A stretch of 64,000 nt of DNA from Legionella fallonii LLAP-10 (lineage in GTDB: Bacteria > Pseudomonadota > Gammaproteobacteria > Legionellales > Legionellaceae). The stretch covers positions 2,757,001 through 2,821,000 of the forward strand of contig NZ_LN614827.1 of NCBI RefSeq assembly GCF_000953135.1, written 5' to 3'. The notes below the pieces were generated by a model. The model was not told where the DNA came from. It was given only the letters and a program-made list of their open reading frames with translations, and searched no databases. The position numbers and the translations under genes are program-made. Positions 1 through 7,260 of this stretch are shown in pieces. Each line of letters starts with the position of its first letter. Within the stretch, counting starts at the first letter, position 1.

Positions 1-189
1 TTTATCACAATTAAAATAAATAGACTCTAAGGACTGAGCTTCTTTAGCCTCACGACCAATCCATTCTTTCAGGCTGTCTTCATTAACTAAATATAAAACC
101 TTATCTGCTTTTTGAATAACTCGTTTAGTCTCTTCTGTCAAATGAGCGATCGACTTTATTCCAGATCCTACAACAATAAGTGTGTGCAT
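1..189 (-). CDS. Tetrapyrrole-methylase-family SAM methyltransferase, N-terminal 63 residues (cut by window edge)
   Basis: Seen: an open minus-strand frame from an ATG at 189 to the window edge, beginning MHTLIVVGSGI and followed by LTEETK and ADKVLYLVNE. A start of the form hydrophobic beta-strand, VGxG loop, helix, then ADxVLYLV is typical of the tetrapyrrole methylase (CbiF/SUMT-like) fold. Within that superfamily this form resembles the stand-alone alpha-N-methyltransferases of split borosin systems (SonM-like), which methylate the backbone of a separate ribosomal peptide. The catalytic core lies outside the window. The start codon is 3 bp after the stop of a 54-codon ORF, so the two are probably translated together. 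Fold: fairly sure; borosin role: inferred. Confidence 0.72.
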   Translation of the reverse strand, partial: MHTLIVVGSGIKSIAHLTEETKRVIQKADKVLYLVNEDSLKEWIGREAKEAQSLESIYFNCDK

Positions 190-192
190 TAA

Positions 193-357
193 TTATTTTA
201 TATTTACAATTTTATTGGCATTGGGCTGATGAGATTGATTTAACGAAAGTGATAGATTGGCATCTGCTTTTTGCAGATCAGAACACTTTTCTGAGTGCTC
301 ACCATCATTAAAATACTCATTACCTACCGATTTTTCTACTGCATCTAGTAAATTCAT
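193..357 (-). CDS. 54-aa ORF directly upstream of the methyltransferase; candidate borosin precursor peptide
   Basis: Seen: ATG at 357, stop at 193, with an AGAGGA Shine-Dalgarno 8 bases before the ATG, so translation is credible. The peptide begins MNLLDAVEKSVGNEYF, has an acidic middle and ends NANKIVNIK. The stop is separated from the methyltransferase ATG by only TTA, the spacing expected for coupled expression. Known: split borosin clusters pair a small precursor with the methyltransferase, the core lying at the C-terminus. Inference: this may be that precursor. Against: it is shorter than SonA-type precursors and I recognise no Nif11-like or borosin-binding helical domain. It could be an unrelated small protein. 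Confidence 0.5.
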   Translation of the reverse strand: MNLLDAVEKSVGNEYFNDGEHSEKCSDLQKADANLSLSLNQSHQPNANKIVNIK

Positions 358-565
358 CCCTATTTCCTCTGTAATATTACTCCTATGGCCAATTGTATAA
401 ACAAAAAGATCAAAGGTATAGCGTCTTTTGAAAATTCAATTTTCTTAGCTTAAAAAACAATTGTTGAAAACATATTGCATGGGGCTACTCGTTATGATTA
501 AATAAATGCACGAATCGAGCATTTTGATAAACGGAAATATAAGAAGATCAGGCTAGGAGTTAATT

Positions 566-787
566 ATGCTGCAGACCGAATTCAAACAACAAATTTTATT
601 TATGGGTGATATCGAACAAATCATCGGAGTCAATCGAATTACTCTTCGACGATGGTGGTTAACTGGTAAATTCCCTAAACCGATTAAATTAAACGGTTCA
701 CTTTTATCCTGGCACTTTGAAGTGATCCAGCAATGGATCAATCAACATATGAACATCACTAATGAATTGAACTCTCCAGCTCAATAG
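566..787 (+). CDS. AlpA/MerR-like helix-turn-helix regulator (73 aa)
   Basis: Small DNA-binding protein of the AlpA/excisionase kind found on integrative elements. Seen: residues 14-50 read as a winged helix-turn-helix (GDIEQIIGVNRITLRRWW, then TGKFPKPIKL and a strand containing LLSWHFEVIQQW), the usual AlpA pattern in which the protein recognises DNA through the RRW helix and a short wing. The ATG at 566 is chosen because AGGAG sits 6 bases upstream. It is divergent from the methyltransferase pair and is followed by a hairpin terminator. AlpA-type proteins often control integrase or island excision genes; no integrase is visible here, so its target is unknown. Confidence 0.7.
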   Translation: MLQTEFKQQILFMGDIEQIIGVNRITLRRWWLTGKFPKPIKLNGSLLSWHFEVIQQWINQHMNITNELNSPAQ

Positions 788-808
788 TCCCGCAATCTAG
801 ATCTTTTA

Positions 809-833
809 AAAACAGGCAATCGTCTGTTTTTTT
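809..833 (+). terminator. Rho-independent terminator after the AlpA-like gene
   Basis: Stem AAACAG(G) paired with (T)CTGTTT around a short loop, running into a tract of eight T residues. It lies about 20 bases after the stop at 787. Confidence 0.75.
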
Positions 834-955
834 TCGCATTAAAGATTTAAGGTATGTCCATCTTTCAAATAATGAGAACTCTGGTATGTGTATGAGATAG
901 CGATCTTTTATAATCTTGAACTATATTCTATATATCAATTCAAAAAGAGATATTA

Positions 956-2191
956 ATGTCTGATAGCCTAGATTATAAAAACCTTATTGAGTTAAAACCT
1001 GCTATAGAAAAATCCTTAATGGAATCTACTGTTAATAATAACAATTCTTTAGATATAGAAATTTTAAGTGGGCTGAATGAGATAGAATCCTGTCTCAAAC
1101 CCAATAATCGAATACGTCTTGAAAATATGATTTCAGATAATCCTGTTAGAGATTTTATTTTTCCCGAAATATATTATCAACTCCGGGCTGAATTACCATA
1201 CATAGAAAATAAAGAAAATGTACCACTTACATCAATTGAAATTTTTTCGGATACTAATTCTTTAGCCGATGAACTGATAACTAAAATAAACAAACCTACA
1301 GCTAAATATAAAGTATTTTTTAACTTAGGGGATGTAGGTAGATATTTATCTCCTTTTGTAAATAAAGGTATAGCGATTTCAGATAATATCGATATTATCT
1401 GTTTAACAGACGAACAAATAAATAATGAATATAAAGCTCCCCATTCAAAATCAAATAATAAATATTTTGAAAAAGATTTTCAATTACAACCAAATGTTGC
1501 ATATTTACAAATTTGTTATGATGGATATCTTTCTTACTTTGGCGGACCAACAAAACAAAAACTTTATGATCTTTTTAAAGAAATATTAGTTATTTTAAAT
1601 TCATATTGCATTGTTTCGGTAAGCGCAAGACAAAATAATGATAATAATCAATTTATAGCATTCAAAGAGAAGTCTAAGGACAACTATATTTTTCACGATT
1701 ACTTTTACATTGAAAGTATTTCTCATACACCTATTCCACGTATAGAGATACATAGCGTCTTTAAAGGTTGGGATAAAAATTATCAAGATGACTATCTTCA
1801 TTCAGTGTGTAAGCTTTTCCCCGTGTATTTTAATTTAAAAGATAAAGTTAAATGTGCGGCTAGATGGTTGATGAATAGTTATCTTATTGAAAACCAATTA
1901 CTTCAATATATTTTAGCAATTACCGCCATTGAAACTTTGCTAGGGGATCAAAATACTGGAGGAGTTGGAATCAAAAATTTAATTGCAAATCGATTAGCGT
2001 ATGCAATTGGAACATCAGATTTTGAAAGATCGGAAATCATAAGCTCATTTGTTGATATATATAAAACTCGTTGTAAAATTGTTCACGACGGTTGTGAGAA
2101 ACTTACTGAAGATGAAATTAAGAACTTAGATAGATTAAGATACTACATTCATTGTTACATTCAGTATGAAATAAAATTACATATACTATAA
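956..2191 (+). CDS. ApeA-like HEPN-domain protein, candidate RNase/defence protein (411 aa)
   Basis: Seen: the C-terminal ~110 residues are helical with a segment AITAIETLLGD, then YKTRCKIVHDG, which supplies an R-x4-H motif (R372, H377), the catalytic signature of HEPN ribonucleases. The spacing and the upstream A-x-E-x-L pattern resemble the Apea-like HEPN family. The N-terminal ~280 residues match nothing I recognise. Known: ApeA-type HEPN proteins act as abortive anti-phage effectors. Inference: a solitary defence gene in an island. Composition is clearly more AT-rich than the genes beyond the tRNA, consistent with transfer. An AAAGAG stretch precedes the start. HEPN assignment reasonably sure, function inferred. 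Confidence 0.65.
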   Translation: MSDSLDYKNLIELKPAIEKSLMESTVNNNNSLDIEILSGLNEIESCLKPNNRIRLENMISDNPVRDFIFPEIYYQLRAELPYIENKENVPLTSIEIFSDTNSLADELITKINKPTAKYKVFFNLGDVGRYLSPFVNKGIAISDNIDIICLTDEQINNEYKAPHSKSNNKYFEKDFQLQPNVAYLQICYDGYLSYFGGPTKQKLYDLFKEILVILNSYCIVSVSARQNNDNNQFIAFKEKSKDNYIFHDYFYIESISHTPIPRIEIHSVFKGWDKNYQDDYLHSVCKLFPVYFNLKDKVKCAARWLMNSYLIENQLLQYILAITAIETLLGDQNTGGVGIKNLIANRLAYAIGTSDFERSEIISSFVDIYKTRCKIVHDGCEKLTEDEIKNLDRLRYYIHCYIQYEIKLHIL

Positions 2192-2403
2192 ACAAAAGAA
2201 GGGGTGGATCTTTTTTCTAGCGCGGTTTGCTACATGAAGAAATTAGAATTGGGAAATATAGAACTCGTGTTAGGGTGCTGTGTTGTTAATGGTGAGGTCC
2301 CCCGTAATTGGGAAAGACCCGTTCTTTTTTTCTAAGTACCCTGTAAAGTACCCATTAAAATCTTTAGAGGAAGGGGATAAAATCTTAAAACCCTTACTGG
2401 GAT
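2192..2403. other. Non-coding gap between the HEPN gene and tRNA-Pro
   Basis: No gene recognised. A hairpin around 2294-2333 (GGTC/GACC and CCC/GGG pairing followed by a run of T) could terminate the HEPN transcript. The stretch abuts the 3' end of tRNA-Pro and would contain the island junction if the tRNA was the attachment site. Confidence 0.4.
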
Positions 2404-2480
2404 TGGTCGGGACGGAAGGATTTGAACCTTCGACCACTAGCACCCCATGCTAGTACGCTACCAGGCTGCGCTACGCCCCG
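2404..2480 (-). tRNA. tRNA-Pro(GGG)
   Basis: Seen on the minus strand: acceptor stem CGGGGCG pairs with CGTCCCG (one G-T wobble), D arm with AGCCTGGTAGCG, anticodon stem CTAGC/GCTAG with the 7-base loop ATGGGGT giving anticodon GGG (proline, CCC codons), T arm with GGTTCAAATCC, and an encoded CCA at 2404-2406. Total 77 nt. The 3' end faces the accessory region at 1-2403, the usual polarity for islands integrated at a tRNA 3' end. Confidence 0.95.
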
Positions 2481-2534
2481 AACTTGGTAGCGAATCATAG
2501 CGGAATCTGGGGAAAATAACAAGGGTTTATGGTG

Positions 2535-2804
2535 TTACCCTGGTTTGAAACTGGGTGTGTTTCGTGCTTCTAATTGCTTTTCAAGTTCATCGTCTGTGCC
2601 GCTTACCCCTGTTGCTTCATAGCCTGGAACGCCGTCGCCAAGTAGATTAACTTGATCTCCGCCAATAAATTGATTTTGATTTAAATCGTTATCTGTTCCT
2701 GCTAGTTGTAATGCGTTTTTTACAGATTCAGGACTTAAGATGTCTGGGCTTAAAACGTCTTCTGGAGAGGTAAGGGTATCCGGCTCTTTCTCTAAATTGG
2801 TCAT
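2535..2804 (-). CDS. Small acidic protein of unknown function (89 aa)
   Basis: I do not recognise this protein. Seen: 89 residues, strongly acidic and rich in Pro, Asp, Gly and Asn, with a near repeat in the N-terminal half (TSPEDVLSPDILSPESV) and no hydrophobic segment, so it is likely soluble and largely disordered. It ends TPSFKPG. The ATG at 2804 has AGAG several bases upstream. It lies directly beyond tRNA-Pro and upstream of another short gene in the same orientation, separated by about 150 bases with a hairpin. Function unknown. Confidence 0.55.
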   Translation of the reverse strand: MTNLEKEPDTLTSPEDVLSPDILSPESVKNALQLAGTDNDLNQNQFIGGDQVNLLGDGVPGYEATGVSGTDDELEKQLEARNTPSFKPG

Positions 2805-2897
2805 GTTGCTACTCTTATAGGAATTAATTCATGTATTAAGTTTAGCAGTTATTTGAAAATCGTTCGGTAGAACTATTTCTAACTATTAGGCGATGTT

Positions 2898-2925
2898 TGA
2901 AACTCCCGCATCAGCGGGAATTTCA
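2898..2925 (-). terminator. Hairpin downstream of the 122-aa secreted protein gene
   Basis: Palindrome with core CCCGC-ATCA-GCGGG flanked by TGAAA/TTTCA. It lies just after the stop at 2953 on the minus strand. There is no long T tract, so termination is probable rather than certain. Confidence 0.5.
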
Positions 2926-2952
2926 ATTCTATTCGATTAGCTCAGGAGCAAT

Positions 2953-3315
2953 TTACAGGGCGTTTTTAATTTTTTGTGCTTCAAATTTTGTATGTGCTAT
3001 TTGAATGTAGCGATTGCAACTGTTTAGTTCAGCATATTGTAAGGAGTAAATGGCGTGGTTTAACTCTTTTTTGGCTGTTGCATTCGCGTATTCAAGGATT
3101 AAATACCCTGCTTTTTCAAGGAAAACTGACGCGGTATTCAATTTTTCAATACAAGTCCTCTTGGCCTGACTAGAAACCAAAGCAGCAACAGTTTTTGATA
3201 AATCCTGGCATTGTTGTGCTAAAGAATCCATGTTAGAAATTGTATTTGCATTAAGACTAAAAGACAGTAGAGCTAAACTTAAGACTAAGACTTTTTTTAA
3301 ACTCACATTATTCAT
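2953..3315 (-). CDS. Small exported protein of unknown function (~120 aa)
   Basis: Seen: a signal peptide (MNNVSLKKVLVLSLALLSFSLNA) followed by a helical mature region of about 97 residues with four Cys (in QQCQD, RTCIE, NSCNR region) that could form a disulphide. The start is taken at ATG 3315 because AGGAG lies 5 bases upstream; a GTG at 3321 would add two residues. The mature part has alanine/glutamine-rich helices (LVSSQAKRTCIEKLNTASVF, ANATAKKELNHAIYSLQYAE). No family recognised; probably periplasmic. Monocistronic, with its own hairpin downstream. Confidence 0.65.
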   Translation of the reverse strand: MNNVSLKKVLVLSLALLSFSLNANTISNMDSLAQQCQDLSKTVAALVSSQAKRTCIEKLNTASVFLEKAGYLILEYANATAKKELNHAIYSLQYAELNSCNRYIQIAHTKFEAQKIKNAL

Positions 3316-3549
3316 ATACACTCCTGTTCGTGAAATATCCGTTATGAAAATTAAAGTTTCCTTTAATTACGAAATGAATAGTGAATCTAGAGTTCAATCT
3401 TCCTTATTGCATCGAGGACCCTACACTTAATTCCAGGAGAAACATAAGCATCCCGATGGCCCCTGTTTCAGTTGGTAACAGGGACTCAATTTGCAAGAAA
3501 TACTTTTTAGATCTACTATGATAACCGCTTGATAAAATACGGTAAATCT

Positions 3550-4707
3550 TTAGCTAAAAGCATTAATTCCAGTGATATGTCTCCCTAATACTAGGGTATG
3601 AACGTTGTCAGTACCTTCATATGTAAAGACAGACTCCAAATTAAGCATATGTCTGATGACATGATACTCGAGACTTATTCCATTCCCACCCATTAGATTC
3701 CTACATTTTCGAGCAATTTTCAATGCCTCACGACATGCGTTGCCCTTCGCTAAGGAAATCATCGTGGGTGTTTCTCTCTTCTGATCTTTCAATCGCCCAA
3801 TTTGCAGGTTAATGCATTGGGCTTTAATAATTTCGGTGTACATGTCAGCTAAATCTTTTTGGATCAACTGGAAAGAAGCCAATGGTTTATCAAATTGTTT
3901 GCGTTCTGACACATAATCGCGAGCTCTATCATAGCAATCCATAGCAGCACCGATAGCTCCCCAAGCAATCCCATAACGCGCTTGGCTTAAACAACTTAAA
4001 GGAGCACCTAAGCCTTTATCGCTTCCAGGAAGAAGATTTTCATCCGGGACAAATACGTTATCAAATACTAACTCTCCAGTAATGGAAGCTCGTAAAGACA
4101 TTTTTAATTTAATTTCAGGACGACTCATCCCTTTAGATTGTGTATCAACAATAAAACCACGGATCCCCAGCTCTGTTTTGGCCCAAACAATAGCAATATC
4201 AGCAATAGGTGCGTTAGTAATCCACATTTTTGCACCATTTAATATCCAGCCGCCATCTACTTTTTTAGCATAAGTTCTCATCGATGCAGGATCAGAACCG
4301 GAGTCGGGCTCTGTTAGACCAAAACAACCAATAATTTCACCGCTAGCCATAGCCGGTAAAAAACGCATTTTTTGCTCTTCATTTCCATAACGAAATATAG
4401 GGTACATGCATAACGAGCTTTGTACCGAAACAAAACTACGCAAGCCGCTATCGCCTCGTTCCAACTCCTGACAGACAAGGCCATAGGCCACATAAGACGC
4501 TTCTGCACCGCCATATTGGGTCGGTAAGGTTAATCCTAACAAACCTAAATCAGCACATTTTTGGATTAGTTCACGAGGGAAATGAGCATGCTCAAAGGCT
4601 TCTGTCATTAGGGGTACTACATCATTACTCACAAAACGCGCTACGCTGTCTCGTATCATGCGCTCGTCGTCTTGTAATTGCTCATCAAGAAATAACAAAT
4701 CATCCAC
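3550..4707 (-). CDS. gcdH: Glutaryl-CoA dehydrogenase-type acyl-CoA dehydrogenase
   Basis: FAD enzyme that oxidises and decarboxylates glutaryl-CoA to crotonyl-CoA in lysine/tryptophan breakdown. Seen: 385 residues, the family length; the acyl-CoA dehydrogenase signature GCFGLTEPDSGSDPASM, the WITNAPIAD segment, SLRASITGEL, and C-terminal YEGTDNVHTLVLGR, where E364 is the expected catalytic base in the glutaryl-CoA dehydrogenase position. The arginine-rich RKCRNLMGGNGIS segment fits the same subfamily. Start is GTG 4707 behind GGGAG at 7 bases. It lies about 100 bases downstream of the E1 dehydrogenase gene on the same strand, suggesting joint use in acyl-CoA/amino-acid catabolism. An isovaleryl or short-chain relative cannot be excluded. 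Confidence 0.85.
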   Translation of the reverse strand: MDDLLFLDEQLQDDERMIRDSVARFVSNDVVPLMTEAFEHAHFPRELIQKCADLGLLGLTLPTQYGGAEASYVAYGLVCQELERGDSGLRSFVSVQSSLCMYPIFRYGNEEQKMRFLPAMASGEIIGCFGLTEPDSGSDPASMRTYAKKVDGGWILNGAKMWITNAPIADIAIVWAKTELGIRGFIVDTQSKGMSRPEIKLKMSLRASITGELVFDNVFVPDENLLPGSDKGLGAPLSCLSQARYGIAWGAIGAAMDCYDRARDYVSERKQFDKPLASFQLIQKDLADMYTEIIKAQCINLQIGRLKDQKRETPTMISLAKGNACREALKIARKCRNLMGGNGISLEYHVIRHMLNLESVFTYEGTDNVHTLVLGRHITGINAFS

Positions 4708-4811
4708 TTTCCATCTCCCTTTTATCTGACTGTTGAGTCTGTCTACAATTCACTAAATGGCTTCTACGTACCAAGATATTCGAATGTCGCAGCACGACAA
4801 AACGTGGAACC

Positions 4812-7046
4812 TTATGGCATTTCGGCTAAGATAGTAGAATTGTGAACAGCTGCTAATGCGATTACCGCTTCTATTATACTTTCCTGGCTAGGTAATAAAT
4901 ATTGCCAAGCAGTACCTAATGGAATAAAACAATCTTTACCCGTAATTCTTCTCACTTTTAAAGTAGCTGGGGCTTCTTCCATTAAGAGGGCCATCAATCC
5001 TTCACTAATAGAACCACTCTGCCTGCCTTCATCAACAATTAAAACGCGCTTTGCTGTGGCTACTTCTTTTAAAATATCCTCTTTGGGCAAAGGACTGAGC
5101 CAACGCAAGTCGACAATTTTCACATTGATACCATGCCGTTCTTTCAAGACTTTTGCTGCTTGGCGTGATAAATAGTATCCATTGGCATAAGTTAAAATTA
5201 CCGTGTCACCCTCACCAAAAACACCAACGCTCCCCCAAGGAATAACTTCTTGCGGCTCGGGATAATCAAAGAGCCAGCCATTATCACCTGGGGCGTGTAA
5301 GTCTTTAGTCATATATAAAGCTATAGGCTCTAAGAACACTACCACTCGCCCTTCCGTGTACGCTAAATGCATGCAAGTACGTAGCATTTTTGCAGCATCA
5401 GGCCCATTGGAGGGACAAGCAACGATCACTCCGGGTAAATCGCGTAATACCGCAAAAGAATTATCATTATGAAAATGTCCACCAAATCCTTTTTGATAAG
5501 CTAAGGACGCAATGCGAATGAGCATAGGGTTTTGATATTGTCCACTGGAAAAGAAAGATAAAGTCGACGCTTCTCCACGTAATTGATCTTCTGCATTATG
5601 TAAATAGGCCAAGAACTGAATTTCAGGAACAGGGATAAAGCCATTGTGTGCTAATCCAATCGCAGTTCCTAAAATGGTCGTTTCATCAAGTAGGGTATCA
5701 AAAACACGGCGTTTGCCAAACCGTACCTGCAGATCGGCGGTAACGCGATACACGCCCCCCTTTTTACCAACATCCTCACCAAAGACCAGCATATTGGGAT
5801 ACTGCATCATTAAATCGGTCAAAGCAAAGTTAATATGTTGGCATAAATTTCTTTTTTGTTTTAATTGACTATAAGCCCCAGCAAACACTTGCGCTCGTTT
5901 TGTTTCATCAGGAATAGATAATACTGGCTTTGCCTCAACCTTAGGCAATAAAGAAGCCATTACCTCTTCTGCATTACTCATTCTTGGCTCTCTAATAGCC
6001 TCTAATGCTTTCGCTTCAATCAATGCCCTATTGTCTAGATAGAGATCAACCATTGATTGCAAATCCATCCACCCTTCCGTGTAAAGAATCCGAGCAGTAT
6101 GTAACAATGGATCATGAGATTCTCTAAACTCTATTTCAGCTTGGGTATTGTATTGAGACTCAATGTCAGAACCGGCGTGTCCCAATAAACGCACACACTT
6201 CATATGCAAAAGCACAGGTTGCTTTTTAAAACGTGCTAAATATTCGGCTTCCTGCGCTTTAGCATAAACATCGGCAATATTTAAGCCATCACAAGAGATA
6301 TAATGTAATCCTGGACGTGCGCCGATAGAAGATTCTATCCAGTGATTCGGGGTAGGAACAGAAATACCAATCCCATTATCTTCACAAATAAATACTATAG
6401 GTAATGGATAATTTTGCTGGGCAATCCAAGAACACGCATTAAATGTAGTTTGCGCCGAAGCATGATTGGCTGATGCATCACCAAAGGAACAAAGGATAAC
6501 CGAGTCCGCGGCCAATGTGGATTGAAGATTTAATTCTTTAGCCCGCGTAATAGATACAGCAGCTCCTAATGCCTTGGGTAAATGAGAGGCAATAGTTGAT
6601 GTCTGCGGCGGAATATAGAGAGGAACGCTACCAAATACCTTGTGACGCCCACCGGAGATAGGATCAGATGCCGCAGCAACCAAGGACAATAAAATGTCTT
6701 TTACCCCATCAGCCCCAGTAACTTGCTTGGCCCGTTGCAGATAAAATCCCCCGCTACGATAATGCAAAAAAGCCATATCGGTTGCTCTAAATACCTGACC
6801 TAATACCGCATTACCCTCATGACCACTGCTGCCAATGGTATAAAATGACAATCCTTTTTCTTTTAATTGTCTGGCGATCAAATCCAAAAGTCGCGATTTA
6901 ATTTGCGAATCAAATAAGTCCACAGCAGTTTTTTTATCCAATTCTGCTGTTGTTGGACTCATAGTACTATTAGGTTGAGGAAAATCTGCTTGCAAAACTC
7001 GTTTAAGAAACTGTTCATCAACTACGCTGGCTCTATCTAACATCAC
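4812..7046 (-). CDS. Fused E1 alpha/beta thiamine-diphosphate 2-oxoacid dehydrogenase (744 aa)
   Basis: Decarboxylating E1 component acting on branched-chain or related 2-oxoacids. Seen: residues ~40-360 are an E1-alpha domain with the thiamine-diphosphate motif (SFGDASANHASAQ then CEDNGIGIS); residues ~385-730 are an E1-beta domain (FGEDVGKKGGVYRVT, VFDTLLDETTILGTAIGLA, FLEPIALY, IVDLRWLSPLP). Usual E1 proteins are two chains, so this is a natural fusion of about their summed length. The first ~35 residues form a short N-terminal extension. No E2 or E3 gene is adjacent, so partners must be encoded elsewhere. It precedes gcdH on the same strand. Substrate cannot be told from sequence alone. 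Confidence 0.82.
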   Translation of the reverse strand: MMLDRASVVDEQFLKRVLQADFPQPNSTMSPTTAELDKKTAVDLFDSQIKSRLLDLIARQLKEKGLSFYTIGSSGHEGNAVLGQVFRATDMAFLHYRSGGFYLQRAKQVTGADGVKDILLSLVAAASDPISGGRHKVFGSVPLYIPPQTSTIASHLPKALGAAVSITRAKELNLQSTLAADSVILCSFGDASANHASAQTTFNACSWIAQQNYPLPIVFICEDNGIGISVPTPNHWIESSIGARPGLHYISCDGLNIADVYAKAQEAEYLARFKKQPVLLHMKCVRLLGHAGSDIESQYNTQAEIEFRESHDPLLHTARILYTEGWMDLQSMVDLYLDNRALIEAKALEAIREPRMSNAEEVMASLLPKVEAKPVLSIPDETKRAQVFAGAYSQLKQKRNLCQHINFALTDLMMQYPNMLVFGEDVGKKGGVYRVTADLQVRFGKRRVFDTLLDETTILGTAIGLAHNGFIPVPEIQFLAYLHNAEDQLRGEASTLSFFSSGQYQNPMLIRIASLAYQKGFGGHFHNDNSFAVLRDLPGVIVACPSNGPDAAKMLRTCMHLAYTEGRVVVFLEPIALYMTKDLHAPGDNGWLFDYPEPQEVIPWGSVGVFGEGDTVILTYANGYYLSRQAAKVLKERHGINVKIVDLRWLSPLPKEDILKEVATAKRVLIVDEGRQSGSISEGLMALLMEEAPATLKVRRITGKDCFIPLGTAWQYLLPSQESIIEAVIALAAVHNSTILAEMP

Positions 7047-7185
7047 TACACCCTATTAAAATTGCGCAATGACCAGAAGAACTTTGGGCTATCCTTAAAT
7101 AAACTAACTTATTAATTTCAATAATAAATTAATAAAATAACGATCCTTCCCAGCTCAAATCCTGGTGTCCTTTCCTGGTGAATTA

Positions 7186-7212
7186 TAAAGCAATTCATCA
7201 CTCTGCCGATAA
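7186..7212 (+). promoter_or_regulatory. Sigma-28 (FliA) promoter for fliK
   Basis: TAAA at 7186-7189, exactly 15 bases, then GCCGATAA at 7205-7212: a full match to the flagellar sigma-28 consensus. It lies about 50 bases before the fliK start on the same strand. Confidence 0.9.
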
Positions 7213-7260
7213 CAAAGAAGAGAAGTATATACTCATTCAAAATGAACAGGAAGAATCGCC

